DNA from: an uncultured Opitutaceae bacterium
Lineage (GTDB): Bacteria; Verrucomicrobiota; Verrucomicrobiia; Opitutales; Opitutaceae
DNA: 11,832 bases
Assembly (NCBI GenBank): GCA_937902865.1
Contig: CALFNJ010000093.1
Coordinates: 1 to 11,832, forward strand
Reading direction: 5' to 3'
Within the stretch, counting starts at the first letter, position 1, and every line of letters begins with the position of its first letter. Shown in pieces: positions 1-6,572 of the stretch. A program made the translations under genes and the position numbers. The notes beneath the pieces were generated by a model, which was not told the DNA's origin, searched no databases, and saw nothing but the letters and a program-made list of their open reading frames with translations.

Positions 1-24
1 AGGAGTGGTGGTTTCAGCGGCCAT
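1..24 (-). CDS. fliM: Probable flagellar motor switch protein FliM, N-terminal fragment
   Basis: Only the first eight codons are in the window (MAAETTTP), reading off the left edge. The start is the ATG at 24-22, ten bases after the fliL stop. A GAGG element lies 8 bases upstream of this ATG, one of the few Shine-Dalgarno-like sequences in this operon. The identity is inferred only from position: fliM follows fliL in most operons of this type. No protein motif is visible, so another gene is possible. Confidence 0.5.
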
Positions 25-34
25 CAGGATCGCC

Positions 35-619
35 TCACTGGATCACGAAATCCGAAAAATAGACCTGCTCCGCGACCTTCTTGCCGAGCGCCTGGTTGTA
101 GGCGCCGACGAGTTTTTCCCGGATGACATTCTTGGCGCCCGGTTCCTCGAGCTCCGCGAGCGTGAGCGAGGAAAGGACGTTGAGCGTGACATCGGTGAGG
201 CGCGGCTTGGCCCCCTCGAACGCGGCGCCGATGTTGGTGTTCGGCGCGCCGGTCACGACGAAGCTGGTCTTGAGATAGCGCGTGCCCATCGTGCCCGCGA
301 GGTTCACGACCACGTTGCTGAATTCGTAGTTGGGGCCGCCCTTGCCGCCCTCGCCCTTTTCCTTGCCGCCCTCGCCGTGCTCCTTGGCGGGCTCGGCTTC
401 GCCCTCCGCGACGGGCGCGGCGGACAGTTTTTTCGTCAGGCGCGGCAGCAGCACCATCTCGACCGTGGCCCAGGTGGCCACGGGCGAGAGCAGCAGCGCG
501 CCGACGACCGGCAGCCAGGCGCCCATGCCGCCTTTCGCGGCGGGCGCGGCCGCGGGAGCGGCATCGCCCTTGGCGTCGGCCTTGGGCATCGGAGGAGTGG
601 ATTCGGACTTGGCGCTCAT
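35..619 (-). CDS. fliL: Flagellar basal body-associated protein FliL
   Basis: This encodes a 194-residue inner-membrane protein associated with the basal body and stator units, where FliL family members support torque or stator stability. A cytoplasmic tail rich in Ala, Pro and Lys is followed by one membrane segment at about residues 33-57, a charged Gly/Glu/Lys linker (about 70-95), and a periplasmic FliL domain. The domain begins with the conserved strand VVVNLAGTMGTRYLKTSF and ends with the family hallmark YFSDFVIQ at the C terminus. The gene lies 19 bases after flgE and 10 bases before the probable fliM. The start at 619 is the first ATG before the membrane segment. It has no Shine-Dalgarno sequence. 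The family call is firm, but the detailed role in this organism is inferred. Confidence 0.93.
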   Translation of the reverse strand: MSAKSESTPPMPKADAKGDAAPAAAPAAKGGMGAWLPVVGALLLSPVATWATVEMVLLPRLTKKLSAAPVAEGEAEPAKEHGEGGKEKGEGGKGGPNYEFSNVVVNLAGTMGTRYLKTSFVVTGAPNTNIGAAFEGAKPRLTDVTLNVLSSLTLAELEEPGAKNVIREKLVGAYNQALGKKVAEQVYFSDFVIQ

Positions 620-638
620 CGCGGGTCAGGTTGAGCGC

Positions 639-1493
639 TCAGCGCTGCTTCAGGTTGACGATGTCGTCGAGGACCGTGTCCGACACCGTGATGAGCCGCG
701 ACCCGGCCTGGAAGCTGCGCTGCGCGGTGATCAGGTTGGAGAACTCCTCGGTGAGATCGACGTTCGCCAGCTCGAGCGAGCCGGCCTGGATCGAACCGAG
801 GCCGTTGCTGCCCGGGGCGTTCGCGCCGCTCGCCGACAGCGCGATGCTGCCGGTGGTCGGACCGGCGGCGGCCATGCCGGAGAAGAGATTGTTGCCCTCC
901 TTCACCAGGGCGGCCGGGTTGCTGAAGCTCTGGAGAAGGATCTGGTTCGTGTTGGCCGAGCTGCCGTCCGAGTAGAACTCGATCACGTTGCCCGACTTGT
1001 CGATCGAGACGCTCTGCAGCTCGGTGCCGGCCGGCGGCGTGCCGAGCTTGATGTCGCCGACGGTGCCGGCGCTGGTGACGCCCTGGACGCGCTCGCCGCT
1101 GAGGGTCGTGAGGTAGCCGCTCGAGTTCCAGCTGAAGTTGCCGGCGCGCGTGACGTAGGTCGTGCTGTCGCTCGGGCTCTTCACGGTGAAGAAACCGTTG
1201 CCGGAGATGCCGAGGTCCGTGCCGTTGCCGGTGCTCGAAAGCTGGCCCTGCGCGAAGTTGGTCGCGATGCCCGCAACGCCGACACCCGTGCCGACGGCAA
1301 TGGCGTTCGTGCTGCCGAGGCCGTTGGAGGACGAGTGCTGCAGGATGTTGCTGAAGCTGTCCGCGTACTGCACGGACGAGCCCTTGAAGCCCGTCGTGTT
1401 CACGTTGGCGATGTTGTTGCCGATGACTTCAAGGCCTTTTTCGAAGGTACGCAGCGCGCTGACACCGCTGCCCATGGTTCCGATGAGTGACAT
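639..1493 (-). CDS. flgE: Flagellar hook protein FlgE (short form)
   Basis: This encodes a 284-residue axial protein of the FlgE/FlgF/FlgG family that would assemble as the hook after export through the flagellar type III system. The N-terminal rod/hook signature is at about residues 13-37 (ALRTFEKGLEVIGNNIANVN, then TTGFKG). The central TYVTRAGNFSWNSSGYL is the usual family strand, and the C terminus carries the heptad-rich helix with LANVDLTEEFSNLITAQRSF. It lies directly after flgD, which supports hook protein rather than distal rod FlgG. The length is close to FlgG and well below most FlgE proteins of 400 or more residues, so the outer hook domains must be small or missing. FlgF or FlgG is the alternative on sequence alone. 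The ATG at 1493 has no Shine-Dalgarno sequence. Confidence 0.85.
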   Translation of the reverse strand: MSLIGTMGSGVSALRTFEKGLEVIGNNIANVNTTGFKGSSVQYADSFSNILQHSSSNGLGSTNAIAVGTGVGVAGIATNFAQGQLSSTGNGTDLGISGNGFFTVKSPSDSTTYVTRAGNFSWNSSGYLTTLSGERVQGVTSAGTVGDIKLGTPPAGTELQSVSIDKSGNVIEFYSDGSSANTNQILLQSFSNPAALVKEGNNLFSGMAAAGPTTGSIALSASGANAPGSNGLGSIQAGSLELANVDLTEEFSNLITAQRSFQAGSRLITVSDTVLDDIVNLKQR

Positions 1494-1544
1494 AGTTGGA
1501 TGAGGTCGAGGTTGGAGTGAGGCCGATGGGCCGGTGATGAGTGC

Positions 1545-2045
1545 TTAGGGAGTCGAGGAAGAGGAGGAATCCGCCGTGGTCGGGGTGGTCGCGGCTGCGG
1601 CCGGAGTCGCGGCGCCGGGCTCGACGCGGAGCACGGAGGAAAGCGGGTACGACGTGTCGTTGAGGATGAGCTGCGGCTCGGAGCCGCTGGCGTCGATCGC
1701 CGTGACCTCACCGGTGGCGGTCTTCCCCTTGCCGAGGTCGACGGTCACGTTGCGGCCGAGGTAGCTGTTCGCCGTGGCGAGACCCTGCGCGGCGTTCAGC
1801 TGCGTGATCTGCTGCACGAGCGTGCTCGTCTGCTGCAGCGAGGTGAACTGCGCGGTCTGCGCGATGAATGCGGTGTCGTCCATCGGCTTCATCGGATCCT
1901 GCTGCTGGAACTGCGTCGCGAGCAGCTTCATGAAATCATTCATGCCGAGCGTCTTTCCCGAGGTGACGGTGGGCGTGGTGAGCGACGACGTCTGATCGGC
2001 GGCGGCGCTGCGGGTGGAACCGATGGCGGGGATGGTGGTGGACAT
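1545..2045 (-). CDS. flgD: Flagellar hook capping protein FlgD (compact)
   Basis: This encodes a 166-residue hook cap (scaffold) protein, which sits on the growing hook and guides FlgE assembly. The conserved FlgD N-terminal region is at about residues 30-85, with MNDFMKLLATQFQQQDPMKP, then DDTAFIAQTAQFTSLQQ. A short beta-rich segment follows (YLGRNVTVDLGKGKTATGEV), consistent with the Tudor-like strand region, and the protein ends in an Ala/Thr/Ser/Pro tail. The FN3/Ig-like domain that longer FlgD proteins insert here is not present. The gene starts 6 bases after the fliK stop, so the two are probably translationally coupled, and it is followed by flgE after 51 bases. No Shine-Dalgarno sequence is seen. 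Confidence 0.92.
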   Translation of the reverse strand: MSTTIPAIGSTRSAAADQTSSLTTPTVTSGKTLGMNDFMKLLATQFQQQDPMKPMDDTAFIAQTAQFTSLQQTSTLVQQITQLNAAQGLATANSYLGRNVTVDLGKGKTATGEVTAIDASGSEPQLILNDTSYPLSSVLRVEPGAATPAAAATTPTTADSSSSSTP

Positions 2046-2051
2046 GGGAAA

Positions 2052-2657
2052 TCAGGCGAAAGTCTCGAGGTGAGTCGTGGTGGAACGGCGGGCGCGGCCC
2101 GTCGGGGTGGCGGCGTCCGCCGCCGCGGGGACGGAGGAACGGGCGCCCGGCCGCGACGCGGCGGCCGAAAGGAAATCCAGGCCAGAGCGGGCGAGAGAGT
2201 CGCGCTGCTGCTGCTGCTGTTGCTGCTGGCGGGCGTTGTCGCCCGCGAAAGAGCTCGAGCTGGAACCGCCGTGGCTGCCGGCAAACACCGGATCGGCCAT
2301 CTTGATCGGACGATCGGAAGCCTGGCCGGAAACGGACTGCCACTCGTGCGCGAGCGCCGAGCGCAGTTCGGTCGAATCGGTGCGGAACGTCGTGTGCACC
2401 GCGCCTTCGCGCAATTCCACGCGCACCGCGAGCGACACATCCAAAAAGGAAAATTGCAGGTTCACGGCCTGCTTCTCGCCCGTACCCACGCGATCGGCCG
2501 CGGTCAGGACCGCCTCCACCGCGCGATGCGCCTGGCTCGCCGTCACCGCCGCCACTTCCGGCGAAGGCGCAAACCGGTCCTGGAGGGCGGACGCGCCGGT
2601 CACCGCGACCGACGTGGAGTCGGGCGAGGCTTGGCGGGAATTGGACGCGATGGACAT
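2052..2657 (-). CDS. Possible internal C-terminal FliK isoform (201 aa)
   Basis: This reading frame is part of fliK and begins at Met286 (MSIASNSRQASPD). It is listed separately because the ATG at 2657 lies about 5 bases after the predicted start of a sigma-54 promoter, with nearly the same geometry as flgB. Upstream of both ATGs the sequence has TTGCTAAACC at the -12 region, and both end in GCC before the ATG. The product would contain the hook-length C-terminal domain, the glutamine run and the Ser/Ala tail, but not the ruler. This is inference from promoter layout, and no known FliK isoform of this kind is claimed. Confidence 0.35.
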   Translation of the reverse strand: MSIASNSRQASPDSTSVAVTGASALQDRFAPSPEVAAVTASQAHRAVEAVLTAADRVGTGEKQAVNLQFSFLDVSLAVRVELREGAVHTTFRTDSTELRSALAHEWQSVSGQASDRPIKMADPVFAGSHGGSSSSSFAGDNARQQQQQQQQRDSLARSGLDFLSAAASRPGARSSVPAAADAATPTGRARRSTTTHLETFA

Positions 2658-3512
2658 GGCGGGCGCTGGTTTAGCAACGTCGGTGCCAAAGCTGAATTGG
2701 TGCTCTGCAACTCGCTTATCCAAAGCGTTTTGAATTTTTTTATCCGCGCCTCGTTCGCGGGAATTGCTCTCGCGGTCGAACGGCACGCCGGCTTCGGCAA
2801 TTTTTTCCCCCTGCCCTGCAACGGGGTTCGCCGCGACCGCGACGGAAGCGGAACGGGCTTCGCCGTTCGCCCGCTCCACCGTACCCGTCTTGTCCGGTTG
2901 CGAGGGCTTTGCATCGGACAAACTGAATCCGGCTGCCGTCAACTTTTCGCCCGCGGCCGGAGCCGACGGCAGAAGATCGGCCGCGGCCAGTCCCGCCGGA
3001 GCTGCCTGCGGCGCCTCGCCCGCTCCCATGGCGGGACCGGTCGCTAGATCGCCGGCTTCGGTTTCGCCGTTCGGCACACCAGGCGACGGAACGGCGGGCA
3101 GGTCCAGCGTCGGCACGGCGTTGTCCGTTTGAGCGGGTGCAGTCGGGAGAACCCCGGCCAGCGCGAGCGCCGTCAGCGGATCGAGGGCATCGTTTGCCTT
3201 GGAAGCGGACCGCGGAGGCGGGCGTCCGAAATCGAATCCCGCTCGACGCGACCCGCCGCCCCACGGCGTCGAGCCAGCCTTCGCGGGGCCCGGCTTCTGT
3301 CCGGCGACACCGGTCGGATCCGAAGCGGCAGGCGCGGCGGGCGACGACGAAAACTGGGAGACGAGAGCCGCGAAATCTCCGCCACCGGTTTCACCGTCCG
3401 TCCCAGCCGCGGTCGAAGCGAGCGCGGCGCGGTCGGCGGCGGCGGCGGCGCTCGGGGAGGCGGGAGCGGCAGAATTGATCTCGGGGGATGATGAAGCGAC
3501 GGAGAGTTGCAT
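2052..3512 (-). CDS. fliK: Flagellar hook-length control protein FliK
   Basis: This encodes a 486-residue secreted ruler and specificity-switch protein that measures the hook and interacts with FlhB at the export gate. Residues 1-300 are low-complexity, rich in Ala, Pro, Ser and Gly, as is usual for the FliK N-terminal ruler. Residues about 327-400 look like the C-terminal hook-length domain, with VNLQFSFLDVSLAVRVELRE followed by amphipathic helices. A run of eight glutamines is at residues 429-436. An in-frame TGA two codons upstream makes the ATG at 3512 the first possible start. The only good GGAGG upstream is about 14 bases away and better spaced for an out-of-frame ATG at 3519. A sigma-54-type promoter inside the gene precedes Met286, so a 201-residue C-terminal product (2052-2657) may also be made. 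Confidence 0.85.
   Translation of the reverse strand: MQLSVASSSPEINSAAPASPSAAAAADRAALASTAAGTDGETGGGDFAALVSQFSSSPAAPAASDPTGVAGQKPGPAKAGSTPWGGGSRRAGFDFGRPPPRSASKANDALDPLTALALAGVLPTAPAQTDNAVPTLDLPAVPSPGVPNGETEAGDLATGPAMGAGEAPQAAPAGLAAADLLPSAPAAGEKLTAAGFSLSDAKPSQPDKTGTVERANGEARSASVAVAANPVAGQGEKIAEAGVPFDRESNSRERGADKKIQNALDKRVAEHQFSFGTDVAKPAPAMSIASNSRQASPDSTSVAVTGASALQDRFAPSPEVAAVTASQAHRAVEAVLTAADRVGTGEKQAVNLQFSFLDVSLAVRVELREGAVHTTFRTDSTELRSALAHEWQSVSGQASDRPIKMADPVFAGSHGGSSSSSFAGDNARQQQQQQQQRDSLARSGLDFLSAAASRPGARSSVPAAADAATPTGRARRSTTTHLETFA
2205..2228 (-). repeat. CAG/CAA codon run (poly-Gln, 8 units) in fliK
   Basis: Eight consecutive glutamine codons occur in the coding strand of fliK (CAG and one CAA), encoding residues 429-436. 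Short trinucleotide tracts of this kind can change length by slippage without shifting the frame. The tract follows a run of five serines and sits C-terminal to the hook-length domain. Confidence 0.9.
2674..2688 (-). promoter_or_regulatory. Sigma-54 (-24/-12) promoter inside fliK
   Basis: On the minus strand this reads TGGCACCGACGTTGC. It has the GG and GC doublets exactly 10 bases apart and full TGGCAC and TTGC half sites, a very close match to the RpoN consensus. Transcription would start near 2662, about 5 bases before an in-frame ATG of fliK at 2657. It would read through flgD, flgE, fliL and fliM. It matches the element before flgB at 12 of 15 positions, and an upstream dyad is shared as well. 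Confidence 0.65.
2713..2727. promoter_or_regulatory. Dyad, putative activator site upstream of the fliK-internal sigma-54 promoter
   Basis: The plus strand reads CGCTTATCCAAAGCG, with CGCTT/AAGCG arms. Together with the four flanking bases it matches the flgB-upstream site at 18 of 19 positions (2709-2727 versus 10644-10662). It lies 24 bases upstream of the -24 element, versus 23 in the flgB copy. A role as a binding site for a flagellar enhancer-binding protein of the FleQ/FlrC/FlbD type is inferred. Confidence 0.5.
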
Positions 3513-3589
3513 GGTTCATGGCGACCCTCCGTGGCGCACTGGCATCCGCGCCGTCCCTGGCGCGAGCCGATGAAGGAAATGAAAATGAA

Positions 3590-4210
3590 TCAGCCGGCGG
3601 ATTCCGGCTTGGTGCTGGCGGCCTTGATCAGGCGGATCTTGTCCGAGAGCAGTGCAGCCCGGCGCGCGAGCGTGCCGTCGGGGCCCGAAGTGTGACTCAT
3701 CTCCTCGAAGAGATGCGCCACGACGTCGGGCTTCATGAGCGAAAGGATTTTGACGACGCTGACGTCGTCCATTTCGCGGAGAATCGCCACGGCGGCCTTG
3801 GGCGTGAGATTCGTGTAGGTCTGCGCGAGCGTGCGGAGGTTCTTGGCCTCGTCCGCGTTCACCGGCATGAGACGGTCGCGGATTTCCTTCCGCAGGCGCT
3901 CGATATCGCTGCGGATCTGGTTGAGGGCCTTGCCCTCGGACTCCAGCTGCGCGGCGCGCTGGTCGAGGAGACTGCTGCGCTTCTGCAGCGCCGCCTTTTC
4001 CTCCTTGAGCTCGTTGGAGAGGTTTTCGATCTCGATCGTCCAGAAATCCCAGCTCTGCACTTTCTTCTCCTCCTCATGCTTGGCGTGACGCGCCATCGTC
4101 GCCGCCATCACCGGCACGGCTGCCTTCCAGCAAAGATAGGCGCCGAGCCCACAGCTCAGGAGCAGGCCGAACGCGGCGGCGAGGAAAGGATTTTGCAGCT
4201 TGGTGATCAT
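3590..4210 (-). CDS. MotE/FlbB/YlxF-family flagellar protein (membrane anchor, coiled coil, MgtE-N-like)
   Basis: This encodes a 206-residue protein anchored by one membrane segment at about residues 8-28. A long coiled coil follows at about 52-112 (EIENLSNELKEEKAALQKRS and onward). The C-terminal helical domain (about 118-180, LTPKAAVAILREMDDVSVVKILSLMKPDVV) resembles the MgtE N-terminal/FliG-like fold. This architecture and the place between fliJ and fliK match YlxF of Bacillus, the collar protein FlbB of spirochaetes, and the rhizobial periplasmic MotC chaperone MotE. A periplasmic scaffold or stator-related role is therefore likely, but which of these it follows cannot be told from sequence. 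The start codon overlaps the fliJ stop (ATGA at 4207-4210), and fliK follows after 77 bases. Confidence 0.8.
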   Translation of the reverse strand: MITKLQNPFLAAAFGLLLSCGLGAYLCWKAAVPVMAATMARHAKHEEEKKVQSWDFWTIEIENLSNELKEEKAALQKRSSLLDQRAAQLESEGKALNQIRSDIERLRKEIRDRLMPVNADEAKNLRTLAQTYTNLTPKAAVAILREMDDVSVVKILSLMKPDVVAHLFEEMSHTSGPDGTLARRAALLSDKIRLIKAASTKPESAG

Positions 4211-4665
4211 GGTGAGGAAACGGATTGGCGCGCGGCGTGGCGGCGGAAGGAAAGTTCATCGAGCTCCACCTGCTCCAGGCGGGCGGTCTCGCGGCGGTGC
4301 GCGGCGCGGGACTTCGCCTCGAGGCGGCGGACCATCTCCAATTGACGATGCGCTTCCTGGTGCTCCTGCCGGTGGCGCTCCAACGTCGCGCGAGAAACCA
4401 CGACCGCGCGCGTGGCGTCCGCCTCGACGCCGCACTCGCGGCGATAACCGGCCAGGGTTTGGGCTTCGGCAGACGCGTTCGAGCGGCCGTTACGACCGGT
4501 CGAGATCGCCTCGGCAAACCGGGCGAGCGCCTGCCGCGCTTGGTCGCGCCGGGCCTCGGCGCGGGCCACGGCCTGCAGCGACGCGGCAAAAATCTCGCGA
4601 GCGCGCAGCTCGCGGTGCTCGCGCAGCATCGCCACCGGCCGGAGGGAAAAGACGAAGCGCTTCAT
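4207..4665 (-). CDS. fliJ: Flagellar export protein FliJ
   Basis: This encodes a 152-residue, highly charged, almost entirely helical protein (MKRFVFSLRPVAMLREHREL at the N terminus), as expected for the FliJ coiled-coil rotor stalk of the export ATPase complex. The opening RFVFSLRPVAMLRE corresponds to the F-x-L-x-x-x-L pattern at FliJ starts. The start was chosen at 4665 because it overlaps the fliI stop (ATGA at 4662-4665), which indicates translational coupling. A longer open frame runs upstream through fliI in another frame but is only a high-GC shadow. The 3' end overlaps the motE-like gene by 4 bases. FliJ diverges strongly in sequence, so the call rests on position, length and the coiled coil. 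Confidence 0.85.
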   Translation of the reverse strand: MKRFVFSLRPVAMLREHRELRAREIFAASLQAVARAEARRDQARQALARFAEAISTGRNGRSNASAEAQTLAGYRRECGVEADATRAVVVSRATLERHRQEHQEAHRQLEMVRRLEAKSRAAHRRETARLEQVELDELSFRRHAARQSVSSP

Positions 4666-5987
4666 CCGAGGATCTTCCCGAGGTTGGCGAAGGCCTGCGC
4701 GCGCGGAACGGGCTCGTCCACCGCTTGACGCAGGAATTTCTTGAGTGGCGCATCGAGGGCGATGGCCTGGTCGAGCGCGGCGTTGGCGCCTTTCTGGTGA
4801 GCGCCGATGGAGATGAGGTCCTCGTTCTTCCGATAGAGCGCGAGATGTTCGCGCGCCCTGGCCGCGAGCGCCTGCTCCGCCGGCGTGCAGACGTCGCGCG
4901 TGAGCCGGCTCACGCTCTCCAGCACGTCGATCGCGGGATAGTGATTGAAATGGGCCAGCGCGCGCGAAAGCACGATGTGGCCGTCGAGAATACCGCGGAC
5001 GCTGTCGGCGACCGGCTCGTTCATGTCGTCGCCCTCGACCAGCACGGTGTAGAGCGCCGTGATGCTCCCCTGCTCGCCCGCGCCGGTGCGCTCGAGCAGG
5101 CGCGGCAGCATCGCGAACACCGAGGGCGTGTAGCCGCGCGTCGTCGGCGGCTCGCCGATGGCCAGGCCGATCTCGCGCTGCGCGATCGCGAACCGCGTGA
5201 CCGAATCCATCATGAAAAGCACGTTCTTGCCCGCATCGCGCCAGGCTTCCGCGATCGCGGTGGCGGTGAAGGCTGCGCGCAGCCGCAGCGGCGCGGGCGT
5301 GTCGGAGGTGGCGACGACGACCGTCGCACGCTTCATGCCCTCGGGCCCAAGGTCCTTCTCGATGAACTCGCGCACTTCGCGGCCGCGCTCGCCCACGAGT
5401 GCGATCACGACCACATCGGCGTCGGAGGAGCGCGCGATCATGCCCATAAGCGTGGACGTGCCGACGCCGGAGCCGGCGAAAAGGCCGAGACGCTGGCCGC
5501 GACCGAAGGGAATGAAGGTATCGATCGCGCGCACGCCCGTGGCGAAGGGATCGCGAATGCGCTGGCGGCGCAGCGGATGCGGCGGGGTCGCCGCCGCGGC
5601 GGCGGCTGTTTCCACCGGCAACTGACCGAGACCGTCGAAGGGGCGACCGAGTCCATCGAGCACGCGTCCCAGCAACTGCGGTCCGACCGTGGGGAGCGTC
5701 GGAGACTCGGAAGCCACCACCTCGCAACCGACGTGCAGCCCCGCGGTTTCACCGAGCGGCATGAGCAGGATGCGGTGTTCGCGAAAACCGACGACCTCGG
5801 CACGCACACGAAATCCATCGGGGCGCGGCGAACGGATCTGGCAGATATCGCCCAGCCCGACATTCGGGCCATCGGCCTCGATGACGAGTCCGGCCACGCC
5901 GGTGACCGTGCCGACGCGCTGGACAGGCGGCAGCTGACGCACCTGCGTGCGCAAGAGATCGACGAGCGGAGCGACGGCAGCGGTCAT
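4662..5987 (-). CDS. fliI: Flagellum-specific ATPase FliI with non-canonical Walker A
   Basis: This encodes a 441-residue ATPase of the flagellar type III export apparatus, related to F1-beta and working with FliH and FliJ at the cytoplasmic face. An N-terminal beta-barrel is at about residues 20-95, and the RecA-like core follows. Recognised motifs are GERGREVREF (199-208, catalytic Glu200), LFMMDSVTRFA (Walker B, Asp261), and the family signature RGYTPSVFAMLPRLLERTG (284-302). The P-loop, AGSGVGTSTL at 171-180, has Thr177 where the invariant Lys belongs; the codon is ACG instead of AAG (5457-5459). The start at 5987 overlaps the fliH stop by 4 bases. An in-frame extension to 6131 would run back into fliH and was rejected. 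The family is certain, but catalytic competence is in question. Confidence 0.95.
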   Translation of the reverse strand: MTAAVAPLVDLLRTQVRQLPPVQRVGTVTGVAGLVIEADGPNVGLGDICQIRSPRPDGFRVRAEVVGFREHRILLMPLGETAGLHVGCEVVASESPTLPTVGPQLLGRVLDGLGRPFDGLGQLPVETAAAAAATPPHPLRRQRIRDPFATGVRAIDTFIPFGRGQRLGLFAGSGVGTSTLMGMIARSSDADVVVIALVGERGREVREFIEKDLGPEGMKRATVVVATSDTPAPLRLRAAFTATAIAEAWRDAGKNVLFMMDSVTRFAIAQREIGLAIGEPPTTRGYTPSVFAMLPRLLERTGAGEQGSITALYTVLVEGDDMNEPVADSVRGILDGHIVLSRALAHFNHYPAIDVLESVSRLTRDVCTPAEQALAARAREHLALYRKNEDLISIGAHQKGANAALDQAIALDAPLKKFLRQAVDEPVPRAQAFANLGKILG

Positions 5988-6565
5988 GCGGGAGCAAGGC
6001 CGCGGGCGAGCGCCTGGAGCTTGGACTGTCGGCGGCCGTCGGTGAGGCCGAAGCGGCTCTTCACCTGGCAGTCGCCGGGCTGAAAGGAAGGTTCGATCCG
6101 CACGCGGAGGCCGGGATACCGGGCCATCCACTCGGGGCTCATTTTCTCCAGCAGCGCGGCGTCCGCGGCGGAGACCGCGAGCTCGAGGTTCTCACGCTCG
6201 GGAAACAGTTCCTGCAGCACTTCTTCGCAGAGACGCGAGGTGGTTTCGGCGGAAGGCTCGTAGCCGGCGAGCAGGCGGCGGGCGAGATCGACCGCGAGGC
6301 CGGGCATGGCGGCCTGCAGTTGCGCGAGCAGCGACGCCTCGAGGCCGGACAATTTGCCCAGCACGCCTTCGCTGAGCTGGGCGATGTCAGTGCGGGACTC
6401 GACCATCTGCTGGTCGGCCAGCGCGCGCGTCGCATCGACGCCGCGGCGGTAAGCTTCTTCCGCGAGCGCGGCGAGCTCGGCCTCGGTGCAGAACCGGCCG
6501 GCGCGGCCGGGAATCGCGGCGTTCGCGAGCGGGCGGTCGAAGGCGATGAGATTGGAAAAGGCCAT
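5984..6565 (-). CDS. fliH: Flagellar assembly protein FliH
   Basis: This encodes a 193-residue regulator and stator of FliI that links the ATPase to the export gate and the C-ring. The layout fits the family: a short N-terminal segment, a helical region (about residues 27-100, ELAALAEEAYRRGVDATRAL), and a C-terminal alpha/beta domain. That domain includes the late strand VRIEPSFQPGDCQVKSRFG, equivalent to the FliH/YscL 'GdC-x-iE-x-x-x-G' region. It lies 7 bases after fliG and overlaps fliI by 4 bases (5984-5987), between its usual partners. No Shine-Dalgarno sequence is seen. Sequence identity within FliH is low, so gene order carries much of the weight. Confidence 0.9.
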   Translation of the reverse strand: MAFSNLIAFDRPLANAAIPGRAGRFCTEAELAALAEEAYRRGVDATRALADQQMVESRTDIAQLSEGVLGKLSGLEASLLAQLQAAMPGLAVDLARRLLAGYEPSAETTSRLCEEVLQELFPERENLELAVSAADAALLEKMSPEWMARYPGLRVRIEPSFQPGDCQVKSRFGLTDGRRQSKLQALARGLAPA

Positions 6566-6572
6566 CGTCGAA

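Noticed and set aside
4666..5727. 506-codon minus-strand frame running through fliI into fliJ
   Set aside because: The part upstream of 4665 is an Arg-rich high-GC shadow of fliI. Only the segment from the ATG at 4665 matches FliJ.
6064..6078. Plus-strand TGGCAGTCGCCGGGC with GG-N10-GC spacing
   Set aside because: The -12 half lacks TTGC, it lies antisense within fliH, and no plus-strand gene follows. A match of this quality is expected by chance in GC-rich DNA.
4200..6083. Long plus-strand frame (627 codons) opposite fliJ-fliI-fliH
   Set aside because: It is Arg/Ala/Gly/His-rich with no domain and lies antisense to three recognised genes. It is a typical high-GC shadow, as are the plus-strand frames at 330-1490, 6486-7469 and 7695-8891.
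5988..6131. In-frame upstream extension of fliI to 6131
   Set aside because: It would overlap fliH deeply. The ATG at 5987 overlaps the fliH stop by 4 bases and gives the normal FliI length and N terminus.
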